64,000 bases of DNA from Phycisphaerales bacterium (lineage in GTDB: Bacteria; Planctomycetota; Phycisphaerae; UBA1845): contig JABFSN010000049.1 of assembly GCA_013140575.1 (NCBI GenBank), positions 1 to 64,000 on the forward strand, in the 5' to 3' direction. Below the pieces are notes generated by a model. That model worked only from the letters and a program-made list of their open reading frames with translations, ran no database searches and was not told the DNA's origin. Numbering within the stretch: position 1 is the first letter of the stretch; the number at the start of each line of letters is the position of its first letter. The position numbers and the translations under genes were made by a program. Positions 6,862 to 17,400 of this stretch are shown in pieces.

Positions 6862-9150
6862 CTACAGAACCTGCGACTCGGCCATGGCTTTCAAACGCGC
6901 CCAGCGGTGGTCGACCTCGGCCTGAATCTCGGCGAGCAGGTCGGCGTTCTTCGATTCGCACAGCGGCCTGTAGGCGGATCCCATTAGTTTGAACGCCTCG
7001 CCGACGCCCACCTTCTTTCCCTTTTTTTCGGGATCGACGGTGATGCGGGTGATGCCGCGTTCGATCTCCAACAGCGGGTGCATGCAGGCGTTGACGATGG
7101 CCTCCACCGTTTCCACGCCGCCGTGCTCGGTCATGCCCCAATTCAACGGACAGACCGAAATAACCTTGACGAACGCAAATCCTCCGCCGCGGGTGACGGC
7201 CTGTGCCTTGCGGGCCTTGCGGATCATATCCGCCGGATGCGCTTCGGACGCGGTGGCCAGATAAGACGGCGTCGCCCCGCGCAGAATCTCAATAATGTCC
7301 TTGTGGTGGCGCGTCTTGCCGCGTTGCTGCGATCCGTAATGGGCATTGCTGTTGATCTGACCCTTGAAGCCGGAATAGCACAGTTGCCCGCCGGTGTTCA
7401 TATATCCCTTGTTGTCGTATTCGAGCATGATGAACGGGTCATCGCGCAGAGCGCATCCCACCAGTTGGTCCATGCCTATATCGTCGCCGCCGTCTCCGGT
7501 GACGGCAATCACCGTAATGTCCTCCGGCAGATCGCCGCGGGTCTTGAACCTCTTGATCATCTCCACCACGCCGGTGGCCGTGCTGCACGCATTGTGAAAC
7601 AGATTGTGAAAATAGGGCACCTTGAAGCTGGTCAGCGGATAGCCCGTGGTCACCACCATTCCGCAGCCGGTGTTGAACAACAGACACACGTGCCCGTCGA
7701 TGCCGCGCAGAAACAGATTCAGATTCGTGAAAATGCCGCAACCCGGACAGGCCGCGTGCTTGTCGAACCGTGTGGGCATGTTGGACAGCACCCGCAAATC
7801 GACTTTTGACGCGGCGCCGTCGCCGTTTCCATTGTATTGGCACGCCGACGCGGCGATCGGTTGAATGGTCTGCGGTGGGTTGTAATTCGGGTCGCCGGGC
7901 CAGGCGCCGTGGTACCACTTGACGCGGCGCGCGTCTGTGTCGTCGAAATTCGGCCAGCGATCGGCCAGCTCGTAAAACGCAAGCGCATCGTCCAGCGTGA
8001 TAGTCAGTCCGCCGACGCCGCAGGTGCGTTGCAGAATCGTCGCGGCATTGCCCCGTCGCTGCAACGCGGCCCCAATTTCATTGGCCAGATAGTTATTGGC
8101 CCCGTATTGACTGGCCCGCTCGGCCACGACGATCCGCCCGGCCGAACCAATGGCGTCGACAATCTCCTGCTCCGGCCAGGGGCGCAGGACCGTCGGAATC
8201 ACGAGGTTCGTCGCGCGATCCTGCGCGGCCAGACGATCGACGGCATCGCGGGCGGCCTCGCCGATGGTATTCAGTCCGACGAGACAGTGGCGGGCGGACC
8301 GGTCGCCGTATTGCTCAACAAATCCATACCGCCGGCCGGTCAGACCGGCATACTCATCGAAAATGCCGGGGAGGAGTTGATACGCCTTCTCGAATTTGAG
8401 GTCCAACTGCACCTTGGAATTGATCAGATCGTCATTCATGTACGGCCCGAATGTCCGCGGATGATTGACGTCCAGAAACGAGAACCGCCCGTTTTTGCCT
8501 TCCAGTGTGCCGCAAAACGGCGGCGGACCGACGAATCGCCGCACGTCTTCCCGGTCGGCGAACACGTCGAATCGCCGATTGGCGTGCGACGTGTGAAACC
8601 CGTCGTAGGCCACAATGGCGGGGAGATTGACGGCTTCGGCGATCTTGATGGCGATGATGTTCATGTCGTACGCGGCCTGGACATTGGGGGCCATCAGAAT
8701 GATCCACCCCAGACCGAGCGTGGCGTACAGATCGGTATGCCCGTTCTTGATGTTCAGCGGCGCGGAGACGTCGCGCGTGGACAGATTCAGCACCATCGGC
8801 AGACCGAGACCGGCAATGGCCGGCAATTCTTCGATCTTCAACAACAGACCGTTGGCCGACGTCACATCGACGGCGCGTCCACCGGCGACGGCCATTCCGG
8901 CGCAGATGCCGATGGCCGCCAGTTCGCTGGTTCCGACGACAAATGCCAGATCGGTTTCACCGGCCGCGAACGCTTTCGACACCACCTCGCCGGCCTCGCT
9001 TGATGGCGTGATCGGATAATACCCTTCGCCGTCGTAGCCGATGTCGACGATCGCCCGGGCGACGGCCTCGTTGCCGTTGGCGATGATCGTTCGCTGCGCG
9101 CATTTCGTATTCGTCGCGGGGTTGCGTTCGATCTCAATCGTCGCGGTCAT
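6862..9150 (-). CDS. Pyruvate:ferredoxin oxidoreductase-type enzyme, alpha-beta fusion, 762 aa
   Basis: Residues 1 to about 440 are an alpha subunit (YPITPSSEAGE near the start, then the transketolase C-terminal-like domain with VVAERASQYG). From about 465 a beta subunit follows: CPGCGIFTNLN with cluster-type cysteines, and the thiamine diphosphate site GDGGDDIG...YDNKGYMNTGGQ. In most bacteria these are separate PorA and PorB chains. The reaction is oxidative decarboxylation of a 2-oxoacid, most likely pyruvate, to acyl-CoA with reduction of ferredoxin; exact substrate is not visible. The start is fixed by GGAGG eight bases upstream; an in-frame extension to 9336 would encode a dispersed hairpin repeat. 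The gamma-delta partner lies 210 bases upstream. Confidence 0.9.
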   Translation of the reverse strand: MTATIEIERNPATNTKCAQRTIIANGNEAVARAIVDIGYDGEGYYPITPSSEAGEVVSKAFAAGETDLAFVVGTSELAAIGICAGMAVAGGRAVDVTSANGLLLKIEELPAIAGLGLPMVLNLSTRDVSAPLNIKNGHTDLYATLGLGWIILMAPNVQAAYDMNIIAIKIAEAVNLPAIVAYDGFHTSHANRRFDVFADREDVRRFVGPPPFCGTLEGKNGRFSFLDVNHPRTFGPYMNDDLINSKVQLDLKFEKAYQLLPGIFDEYAGLTGRRYGFVEQYGDRSARHCLVGLNTIGEAARDAVDRLAAQDRATNLVIPTVLRPWPEQEIVDAIGSAGRIVVAERASQYGANNYLANEIGAALQRRGNAATILQRTCGVGGLTITLDDALAFYELADRWPNFDDTDARRVKWYHGAWPGDPNYNPPQTIQPIAASACQYNGNGDGAASKVDLRVLSNMPTRFDKHAACPGCGIFTNLNLFLRGIDGHVCLLFNTGCGMVVTTGYPLTSFKVPYFHNLFHNACSTATGVVEMIKRFKTRGDLPEDITVIAVTGDGGDDIGMDQLVGCALRDDPFIMLEYDNKGYMNTGGQLCYSGFKGQINSNAHYGSQQRGKTRHHKDIIEILRGATPSYLATASEAHPADMIRKARKAQAVTRGGGFAFVKVISVCPLNWGMTEHGGVETVEAIVNACMHPLLEIERGITRITVDPEKKGKKVGVGEAFKLMGSAYRPLCESKNADLLAEIQAEVDHRWARLKAMAESQVL

Positions 9151-9215
9151 GATGACACCTCCGGCCCAATGCTCGGGCAGGCTTCTGTGTTCGAGTCGCG
9201 GCGCCGACTTCAGAA

Positions 9216-9235
9216 CCCCGGACGCAAGTCCGGGG
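9216..9235. repeat. Hairpin repeat, single unit, GCAA loop
   Basis: CCCCGGAC-GCAA-GTCCGGGG, a perfect 8-bp stem with a GNRA-type loop, preceded by TTCAGAA. The same unit occurs at 42285-42304 and, with a GAAA loop, at 60630-60649. Here it lies between the gamma-delta and alpha-beta oxidoreductase genes, inside what is probably one transcript. Confidence 0.8.
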
Positions 9236-9360
9236 CCGAGTGGGTATCCGCTTGCGTCTGCTTCACCGTCCGACGTCCGTTCCGCGCGGCCCGCCGCGCG
9301 CGTGGCCGGTTCTGATCCATACCCCCGACCCGACATTTCGAGCGTGTCGGATTTCCCGGG

Positions 9361-10338
9361 TCATTCGGAAATCCCGAGGGGAACGGTCAGCGCGTGCCCC
9401 TTCTTCGTCTCCGGGCACGCCTCCACGCAGCGCATGCATCCTTTACAAAACCGGTCGTCGATGCCGGTCATCCGGCCCTCGCGCCACAGCAGCCCGCCCG
9501 GATCGGAACACACCGTCAGGCAGATGCCGCAGTTCGAGCACGATTCCGCGTGGAATTCGGGCACCCGCCCGCCGGCGGCGATGCGGTTGTCGCGTCCCAC
9601 CGTCGAATGGGTCAACGCGTCGATCGTGCCGCCGTTCAGCATGTTTCGCCAACCGAGCGGGCCGCGGGTCACCACGCCGGCTTCGATCGCAAACCGTCCG
9701 TCGTCAGCAAACGTCGCCCGCGTCGCCTCGCCAATGGCCCGGTCGAACGCGCCCAGGTTCCGCTCCGCGGCATTGGGCCATTGTTTCGCGATGGCGTTTC
9801 GGAATACGTGGTCGGGAAACCCCAGCTGGTGGCACAGCACGGCGGCCATGGGCATGTTCAGTCGGCTGCCGCACTCGGCCGCGATGCGCGTCGCATCGAC
9901 GCAAACCACCGTTCCGCTGTGCAGACGCATGCGCTCGCGGACCACGTCCGGCGAATGATGGCTGTTGACGATGCACAGCGCGCCGCGGCGCAAACCCCGC
10001 CATAATTGCAGCGGCTCGATCAGCGACTGGTGAAAAACGGCCAACACGTGGGGGTTGGTCGTCGGACCCGATTGGCGGACAGGCGTTCCGACGGAACAGA
10101 ATCGGACCGAGACGTCGGTCGCGGTCCCCTTCTTTTCCGATCCGTAACGCGCGTCATAACCGCCGTCGAGATTCCACCGCGTGCACGCCACCTTGAACAT
10201 CAGCTTGGCGGCCATGTTGGCCCCGTCGCCGCCCAGCGCCGACAACAGGATGTTGCACATGCCCAGTTCGTCGCGCATGGCCAGCACCGGCGAATCGGCC
10301 GGCAACGGCGTTGGAATCTCCCGGGTCGCGGTAGTCAT
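9361..10338 (-). CDS. 2-oxoacid:ferredoxin oxidoreductase gamma-delta fusion, 325 aa
   Basis: Residues about 25-200 are the gamma (PorC/PorG-type, CoA-contacting) domain, starting at LLSALGGDGANMAAKLMFKV. The C-terminal 75 residues are a two-cluster ferredoxin (delta) domain with CSNCGICLTVC and CKGCMRCVEACP, each a CxxCxxCxxxC 4Fe-4S set. With the downstream alpha-beta protein all four classical subunits are present on two polypeptides. The ATG at 10338 overlaps the hemerythrin stop codon by one base, so translation is coupled. Oxygen-sensitive enzyme of anaerobic or microaerobic metabolism. Confidence 0.9.
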   Translation of the reverse strand: MTTATREIPTPLPADSPVLAMRDELGMCNILLSALGGDGANMAAKLMFKVACTRWNLDGGYDARYGSEKKGTATDVSVRFCSVGTPVRQSGPTTNPHVLAVFHQSLIEPLQLWRGLRRGALCIVNSHHSPDVVRERMRLHSGTVVCVDATRIAAECGSRLNMPMAAVLCHQLGFPDHVFRNAIAKQWPNAAERNLGAFDRAIGEATRATFADDGRFAIEAGVVTRGPLGWRNMLNGGTIDALTHSTVGRDNRIAAGGRVPEFHAESCSNCGICLTVCSDPGGLLWREGRMTGIDDRFCKGCMRCVEACPETKKGHALTVPLGISE

Positions 10339-10811
10339 CAGTCTTCAGTCCCGATGTCCTGGCTGAAGACGAACGTCACCAGCAGTTCCTCGTGCTCTTC
10401 GTGGTGGCGAATCGCGGACAGAAGATGCTGCAGTCGGTGACATGCATCCTCGATCAACAGGACGTCTTCGGCGCAGAGGCCCGCCACCTCCTCCGCGACC
10501 TGATCCAGCAGCGACAACAGCTCGCGGTGTTCGTGAAGCAGGTGGTCGACTTCTCGCGACAGTGTCGGGCGGCGCTGCAACACCGGGGTCAGAAACCCGT
10601 CGTCCGCCTCCTCGGCCTTCATGTGGCCACGCATGTGGGCGCGGAATCGGGTGACCAGTTGCACCAGGGTGGACAGCCATTCGTCCCGGCCGATGGACGG
10701 GACCGCGGCAATGTGGGCCGACAGATTAGCGATCAGCCCGGCGATGATGCGGTGTTCGTTCCGCATCCAGGCCGCGGTCTTGGCGGGCTTCGTAGAAACG
10801 CATGTCGTCAT
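10338..10811 (-). CDS. Hemerythrin-like HHE-domain protein, 157 aa
   Basis: A small four-helix protein with the His/Glu spacing of the HHE cation-binding family: NEHRIIAGL, HMRGHMKAEE, HEHRELL and HHEEHEE, which would bind a di-iron centre. The start at 10811 is chosen because AAGGAGG lies directly upstream; the in-frame ATG at 10835 lacks a site. It is the first gene of the oxidoreductase operon and its stop overlaps the next start. A role in sensing or scavenging oxygen to protect the iron-sulfur enzyme is a reasonable inference, not shown by sequence. Confidence 0.85.
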   Translation of the reverse strand: MTTCVSTKPAKTAAWMRNEHRIIAGLIANLSAHIAAVPSIGRDEWLSTLVQLVTRFRAHMRGHMKAEEADDGFLTPVLQRRPTLSREVDHLLHEHRELLSLLDQVAEEVAGLCAEDVLLIEDACHRLQHLLSAIRHHEEHEELLVTFVFSQDIGTED

Positions 10812-11167
10812 CGAAAAACCTCCTTTTCGGGACATTCAGATCACAAAATGGGTGAGCCGGCGACACCCCCCCTGTTCGGGCCGGAAAGGGGTTGGTTACG
10901 GAAGGGCATTCCGCCGCCGACCCACCCATTGAAACGACCAGCAATCGGCGTGCCAGTTGATCGGTGTTAAACAGCGGGATTCCGGCGGTGCTGACTTTTC
11001 GACCGCGTGCGTCTGCCGGCGCCGTCGGCATTTCATTCAGCACAACTCCCGCGTGAACCCGTTTTTCAGCGGTATCGCCTCCGCTCCGGCACACGAATTG
11101 CTAGGTGATTCCGCGGGCCGCGACCGGCACGTCGAAACACGGTCGCCGCCCGCTGGGGGTTCAAATC
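10812..11167. other. Divergent intergenic region
   Basis: Lies between the divergent hemerythrin and cytidylate-kinase-like genes, so it should hold two promoters. I could not pick out convincing -35/-10 pairs, and no small gene or repeat was recognised. Confidence 0.4.
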
Positions 11168-11896
11168 ATGTTGCGTCAACACGTCGCCAACGATCCGTCT
11201 GTGTCCCGCGTCACCGAACTGCAAATGCGAAATTGGGAGCTGCGTAACGCCCAACGCCCGGCGTCACCCCGCTCGCCCGCCCAGATGGTCTGCGACTGCG
11301 TCTGCATATCGCGAATGGCCGGCGCCGGCGGCGAAGAACTGGCCCGGGCCCTTGCCGATCGCCTGCAGTGGCCGCTGTTCGACCGCGACATACTGACGTT
11401 GATGGCCGAGCGGGAGCCGGTGCGGGCCCGCCTGTACGAACATCTCGATGAATGCGATCTCGGATGGCTGGAAGACATGCTGCATTTGATCATGGTCAGC
11501 GAGTTCGCCCGCGGCCAATATTTCCGCCAGTTGACGCGAACGGCGTTGACCATCGCCCGGAAAGGCAACGCCATCTTTCTGGGGCGGGCGGTCGATCTGA
11601 TTCTGCCGCGCGACACCGGGTTACGCATCCGCGTGATCGCGCCAGTCACCCAGTGCGCGACCCGTTGCGCCGCGGAACGTGGTCTAACGATTGAACAAGC
11701 GACGCACGAGGTGGAGTTAGTGGAGCGCAACCGGCGGCGTTTCGTCGAGCACCATTTCGGACGCCGCGCCCACGACCCCATGCGCTACGACTTGATCCTC
11801 AACATGCAACACCTGACGCCGCGGTCGGCCGTCGAATCCGCCGTCGCGGCGCTCGACGTCGCGGGGCCAGCGGCGGCCGATGTGGCGGTGGAATAG
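11168..11896 (+). CDS. Cytidylate kinase-like protein, 242 aa
   Basis: The fold signature is ISRMAGAGGEELARALADRL followed by FDRDILTLMAE, which corresponds to the ISRxxGSGGxxIAxxLA...D start of the cytidylate-kinase-like family (AAK_26 type). The central helical region includes IARKGNAIFLGRAVDLIL and the end has the Arg-rich lid helix ERNRRRFVEHHFGR. These proteins lack a standard GxxGxGKT P-loop, and their substrate is generally unknown, so a role as true CMP kinase (Cmk) is doubtful. Starts at 11105, 11168 (chosen) and 11225 are in frame; none has a strong ribosome site. Confidence 0.8.
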   Translation: MLRQHVANDPSVSRVTELQMRNWELRNAQRPASPRSPAQMVCDCVCISRMAGAGGEELARALADRLQWPLFDRDILTLMAEREPVRARLYEHLDECDLGWLEDMLHLIMVSEFARGQYFRQLTRTALTIARKGNAIFLGRAVDLILPRDTGLRIRVIAPVTQCATRCAAERGLTIEQATHEVELVERNRRRFVEHHFGRRAHDPMRYDLILNMQHLTPRSAVESAVAALDVAGPAAADVAVE

Positions 11897-12327
11897 CAGT
11901 GCGTGAAAGGCGGACGGTGGGCGGCGACGATTGGACCGCCGGTGCGACGGGGGACCCGGATTGGAGTTCATCGACGGGCGTGGATGTGCCCAATTGCCCC
12001 ACGCCCAGCTTGCACGCCGAAACAAGCCAAGGCCCGCCGGATTCGGTAAACCGGTTCAATCGGGCGTCGCGGCCATCCAAGGCCGACGACCACGGCACAG
12101 CATCGGATGACGGGTTCGGTGGCGTGGACCGACGCCGTGCGGATGGGGTGGCGAATACCGTCGAGCGCCCGACAGGGTTGGATTCTCGCATCCTCGACGG
12201 GCGGCCCACGTGACTGCCGGCACCGTCGAGACTGCGGCCGATGAGACACTCGCCCACGGACAGGCCGATAAGTCGGACCGCAACAAGGCCGCGGACTGGC
12301 TAGGGCTCCGTCGCACCTAATTCTTCG

Positions 12328-12445
12328 GGGTGGCACGGGCAAGCGTACTCGCTTGCCCGTGGTCTCCGACTTTCGGCGTGGACTGCGATTTCGACGTCCC
12401 GACCGGTCGCACACGGACAACGGAGTACCGTTGTCCGTGCCACCC
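12328..12445. repeat. Paired-hairpin (REPIN-like) element, 118 bp
   Basis: Eleven-base terminal inverted repeats GGGTGGCACGG (12328-12338) and CCGTGCCACCC (12435-12445) enclose two perfect 12-bp hairpins: 12334-12361 (CACGGGCAAGCG stem) and 12412-12439 (CACGGACAACGG stem), both with 4-base loops. The same terminal sequence and layout recur at 54379-54467. The rest of the 858-base gap 11897-12754 shows no supported gene. Confidence 0.8.
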
Positions 12446-12754
12446 GACCCGAAACTTAATCTGCGTCACAACACTAGCCGAATGCGCACCACCGCGGGCG
12501 GAATGGGTGGTCGAGATAACGCATAGATTTAAGTTTGCGTCGCCGCGAGCTCAATATAGGCTACGGTTTTATCGGCGAACGAAAGTGATGGTCGAATTCG
12601 TTCCGGTTTTGTCTCGATGCTGGTGCCCGCTATAATAGGGGTCGGCGCGCTAGGGGTGAGATTGGGGGCCGTCGTTGCAACCTCGGTCCGAAAGGTCCGG
12701 GGAGATAGCCTACCCTGCCCCAAACCCGGCGGTCTGATTTCAGGAGGAGGAGAA

Positions 12755-14395
12755 GTGCGAAATCGCATTATCGTGGTTTGCATTGCCCTTGTTTTGACCG
12801 GGGTGTGGGGGCCGTCGGCGTCGGCCGGGGTGATTCTACCGCCGGACGGTGCGGCGCTGAACTACACGCACGTTCCGTTCCGCTGGGAGCCGCTGGGGTT
12901 TTCGTTCCTGCCTGGCGGCGGGGCGGCGTATCAACTCCAGGTGGTGGAGGACAACGGCATGGCCGACCCGTTCGCGGGGCAGCCGAGCGCGGTGTTCCTG
13001 GCCAATGTCGACGCGCATGAACCGCGGATCGTCGTCCGTCAAGGACTGGAGTTTGGGAAGTCGTATGCGTGGCGGGTACGCGGGTTTGAATACGACCCAA
13101 CGCCGTGGAGCGCTACGTATCGGTTTTCGATACCGGCGCTGCCGGCGTACGTTCCGACGTTTTCGGTCACGGAGACGGGCGCACCGATTCAGCCGGGAAT
13201 CACGATGCTGACAATCTTTTCACAGGCCGGTCAGATTCCGGGCGGTCAGGCGTTGTTCGTGGCGGTCGACGAGGACGGGAAGGTAATCTGGCATCTCACG
13301 ACCGGGTCGGTGTTCGGCAATGACCTGCGGCTGCTGGAGAACGGGCGCATCTTGTACATCTCGTCCAATCGGGGGACGGAGGGCACGTTGGCCGGGGGAA
13401 TCGCGTGGCAATCGCCGGCCGATCCGAACCAGCAGGTGCACCACGAGATTTTTCCGATGCCCAACGGCGACAAGCTGGCGGTGCTGTATGAATTTCGGGA
13501 TGTGATGGTGGGCGGCATGCCGCAGTCGTGGCGCGGGGATCGCATCGTGGTGTACGACCGCCATACGAGCGACATCGTGTGGAGTTGGAGCACGTTCGAT
13601 TACCTATCCACGCTCGATTTCGACGCGACGACGATGACAGCGCCGGATCCGCAGGGAAAATACCGATGGACTTGGACGAACGCGGGTATTTATAACGAGC
13701 TGGACAACAGCGTCTACATTTCATGCCGGCACCTGAACCGGGTGGTGCGGATCGACTACGACACCGGGGAGATCGTCTATAACATGGGATTCGACGCGGC
13801 GTCGGGCGAGGTGGACTTCGGCGACAACTTGTTTTCGTTTCAACACGGGCTGGAAGCGCTGCCCAACGGCAATCTGCTGGTCTATGACAACGGCAACCGG
13901 CGGAACCACATGGACCAGACGTCTGCAACGGGCATGACCAAGGTGATTGAACTGGCGTTCGGCGGCGGCGAGCCGCCGAGCGGGGCGTCGATCGTCTGGC
14001 AATACACGCTGCCCAGCTATAACAATTTCGTGGGCAGCAATCACCGCCAGCCGAACGGCAACACGGTGATTACGGCGGGCGCGGCGGCGCAGGTGATTGA
14101 AGTGGACGCAACGGGCACCGAGGTCTGGCGGCTCAGCCGGGTCGGCGGCGGGGTGCCGAACTATGGCATTTATCGATCCACACGGGACGCGTCGTTGATT
14201 GTCGATACGCCGGGCGATACGGACGGCGACTGGGATCTGGACAGCCGCGACTTCGGTCAATGGCAGGTGTGTTACACGGGCTCCGGCCCGGCCGATCTGG
14301 ATTTTCCGTGCACGCTGTGCGACGTGGACGGCGACGACGACGTGGACGCGGAGGACTGGTCGCGTTTTGAAGACGAGAGCACGGGGCCGCTGTAG
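12755..14395 (+). CDS. Secreted arylsulfotransferase-like protein with dockerin-like tail, 546 aa
   Basis: GTG at 12755 follows a strong AGGAGGAGGAG site and gives a signal peptide (IIVVCIALVLTGVWGPSASA). Residues about 25-130 form a fibronectin-like module; about 150-470 is an arylsulfotransferase (ASST)-type propeller with HHEIFPMPNGDKL, RIVVYDRHTSDIVWSW and FQHGLEALPNGNLLVYDNGN, containing the His and NGN motifs of the family. The last 60 residues carry two Asp/Gly calcium-binding-like repeats (DTDGDWDLDSRDF, DVDGDDDVDAEDW) of dockerin type. Exported; may act on sulfated polymers or be structural. The next gene starts 42 bases downstream and repeats this module, so the two form an operon. 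Confidence 0.8.
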   Translation: MRNRIIVVCIALVLTGVWGPSASAGVILPPDGAALNYTHVPFRWEPLGFSFLPGGGAAYQLQVVEDNGMADPFAGQPSAVFLANVDAHEPRIVVRQGLEFGKSYAWRVRGFEYDPTPWSATYRFSIPALPAYVPTFSVTETGAPIQPGITMLTIFSQAGQIPGGQALFVAVDEDGKVIWHLTTGSVFGNDLRLLENGRILYISSNRGTEGTLAGGIAWQSPADPNQQVHHEIFPMPNGDKLAVLYEFRDVMVGGMPQSWRGDRIVVYDRHTSDIVWSWSTFDYLSTLDFDATTMTAPDPQGKYRWTWTNAGIYNELDNSVYISCRHLNRVVRIDYDTGEIVYNMGFDAASGEVDFGDNLFSFQHGLEALPNGNLLVYDNGNRRNHMDQTSATGMTKVIELAFGGGEPPSGASIVWQYTLPSYNNFVGSNHRQPNGNTVITAGAAAQVIEVDATGTEVWRLSRVGGGVPNYGIYRSTRDASLIVDTPGDTDGDWDLDSRDFGQWQVCYTGSGPADLDFPCTLCDVDGDDDVDAEDWSRFEDESTGPL

Positions 14396-14437
14396 ATCGC
14401 GTCTCGATCGTGGTCGGCACCACCCGGGATTAGAACG

Positions 14438-17400
14438 GTGAATCGGCGAATGAACCAGTACGTTCGTCGATCGCGTCACAGACCGGCATCATCATTCGGC
14501 GGCGGACGCGGATTTCGGGCATTGTCGGTCGCGGCCGCCCTGGCGTCGGCGGCGTGCGTGGCGGTCGGCCAGCCCGTTGAGGTGCGCATTAATTGTGGGA
14601 CGCAGTCGGGGGCGGCTGCGTACACGGACTTTTTCGGCCACATCTGGGAAGCGGACCGGGCCTACGATACGTCCGCGGAGCCGAAGAGCGGTTATGTCGG
14701 CGGGGAGATGGAGTCGTGCGTCAGTCTCGGGCTGTACGGCGGGACGATGGACTCGGTGCTCTATCAGACATCCCGTTCGGGATTCAGCGAATACCGCTTT
14801 GACGTGCCCACCGGCTTCTATTCCGTGCGATTGCGATTCGTGGAGAAATGCGTACACGGTCCGGGCTTTCGCGTTTTTGACGTAGGTATCGAGGGAGTCC
14901 CGGTCCGCGCCGGCTTTGACATTGCGGCCGAGGTGGGCAAGGACTACGCCCTCGACTACACATTCCCCGCAGTGGTGGGGGACGGCGTGTTAAACGTCTC
15001 GGTGACGCCGGGAACCGGATCGCCCACGCTCGCGGCCATCGCCGTGGTCAGCGCCAATCCGGATACGTCCGCGCCCTTCCCGCCGAGCGGACTGACCGCG
15101 CGGGGCGGATTCTCGGAGAACCTGCTGGTCTGGTATCCGGGCATGGAAATCGACCGGGCGGGATGTCACGTCTATCGATCGGCGTCGGCAGGTGGTCCGT
15201 TTGAGCGCATCGACGCGGGGATCGTGGCAACACATCGCTACATCGACCGCGCTGCAGCGGTGGGCGCCGAGTTGTTCTATCAAGTGCGGGCCGTGGATAT
15301 CTGGGGTAATGAGGGGAACGCAACGGCGATAGTCTCAGCGACGGCCGTCGCTCCGTACGATACGCCCCTGTCGACTTACGACCTCTCCATCGACGCGTTG
15401 GCGCTGAGCACCCTGTATTACGACGTGAACGCCGAAACGACCGTCGGCACGACGCTGACGTACGGTGGCGAGACGTTCGACGGCGTGGCCGCACGGTTCA
15501 TCGACGTGCTGCCCGTGAACGCATCCAAGAAAGGGTGGCGATTGGAGTTCGACGAGGCGCGGCCGCTGGTGGACCGCACGTGGGTGGCGCTGCACTCGTT
15601 GTTTTCCGATTTCTTCATGCTTCGCGACGCTCTGGGGCTGGGCATTTTCGAGGCCGTCGGCGCGGACGCGCCGGCCGGATCGTACGTGCATCTGAACGTC
15701 AATGACGAGTTCTGGGGCGTCTATCTGGACGTGGAGGAGGTGACTAACGACTTTCTTGAGCGCCGAGGATTGAGCACGGGCGGCGACCTCTACGAGGCCG
15801 TCGCGGGCCGATTGAACAGTCTGTCGGCGTCCGGGGAGTACTCGGCAGCGTACAGGAAAATTAACAACCCGGACTCGACCTATGACGATTTGATTTATTT
15901 CATTGAGAAGATCGACGCAACCGAGGGCGAGGCGTTTCCGGTCGCGATGCACCAGTTGTTGGACGTGCGGCAGGTTCTGGACTATTACGCGGCGACGATT
16001 CTGATCGGGAACGTCTCTTTTTCGGCGTTCAACTATTACGTTTATCATGATCCGATGCGTGGCCGATGGATGGTGTTTCCGAAAGACCTGGCGAGCGGCT
16101 TCGGAATCGGCACGGTTCTGGGGACCGAGGCGTGGGCGACGCCGATCAACCTGGGCGTGGAGGGCGTTTTCCCGGAACACGTGTTTGCGTCGAATGTCCT
16201 GATCACCCGGCTGATGGCGGTGGACGCGTTTCGCGATTACGTCGCGGACCGTCTGGAAGGCTGGATTGCCACGCTCTTCAATCCGACGATCATGAATCCG
16301 GCGATCGACGTGGTTTTCGATCACATCAAGGCGGATGTCCATCGAGACGTTCGCAAGCTGGGGTGGGAGAAGAACGATCTTTTCAATGCCGGACCGGCGG
16401 CGATGAAGGCGTTCGTGGCTCAACGCGGGCCGTTTCTGGTGAATGAAATACCCGGCTTCGCGCCGCGCGGCGGTCCCTACCTTTCCATTAACGAGGTGAT
16501 GGCGATCAACGACGGCGCCCTACGGGACGAATTCGGCGAGTCCGATCCGTGGATCGAACTGTATAACGGCGGCGCGGACGACGTCGAGCTCGGGGGCATG
16601 TATGTGACGACGAACATGGCCAAGCCTCAACAATGGCCGATTCCGGCGGGGGTGACGATGGGACCGGGGGGTCACGTGGTGTTCTGGGCGGACGAATCAA
16701 CGGCCCAGGGATCCACGCACGCTGCGATTTCGTTGAGCGCCGGCGGCGGACTGGTCGCACTCTTCGCGTCGGACGGGGAGACGCTGATCGACGCATTCGA
16801 ATACGGACCGCAAGCGGCCGGTGTGTCCGTGGGTCGCCGCCCAGACGGCGGCGGCGAGCCGATTGGGTTAAGTTCGGCGTCGCCCGGCGACTGGAATTAT
16901 GTTCTGAATACGCCGCCGGCCATTTTGAACACGCGGCATTCGCCGCGTTATCCCGCGGCGGACGCCGAAGTCGTGGTGACGTCGCTGGTGCATGACGATC
17001 GTGATGTGGACGCGGTCTCGTTAATCGTGGATGTGGGACTGGAGCCGGACGCGATCCAGATGTTCGACGACGGGGCGCACGGCGACGGCGACGCGGGCGA
17101 CGGCCTGTATGGGACGACGATTCCGCCGGCGCCGGAGGGTCTGCTCGTCCGGTATTACGTGCTCGCGATCGACTCGCAGTCGGCCATTTCGCGCGATCCG
17201 GTGAATGCCCCCGCTGAACAGTATTCCTACGTCGCGGGATTCGTTCCAGAAGAGACCGTCACTCCGCTCGAGGGCGCGATGCTGTCGGCCGTCCATGTCT
17301 TGTTCGGCTTCGATCCGATTGAAGGCGCCGATCGCTACGAATTGCAGGTCTTTTTGGATGACGTCGATGAAACTCCGCTGGGCGAAGCGCCGATTATCGA

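Noticed and set aside
11899-12213. A 104-codon frame after the cytidylate-kinase-like gene
   Set aside because: Low-complexity Asp/Gly/Arg translation without a start signal; it sits in a gap that carries the paired-hairpin repeat.
15335-16423. A 362-codon minus-strand frame inside the large CotH-containing gene
   Set aside because: Antisense shadow; the plus-strand protein has continuous recognisable domains over the same bases.
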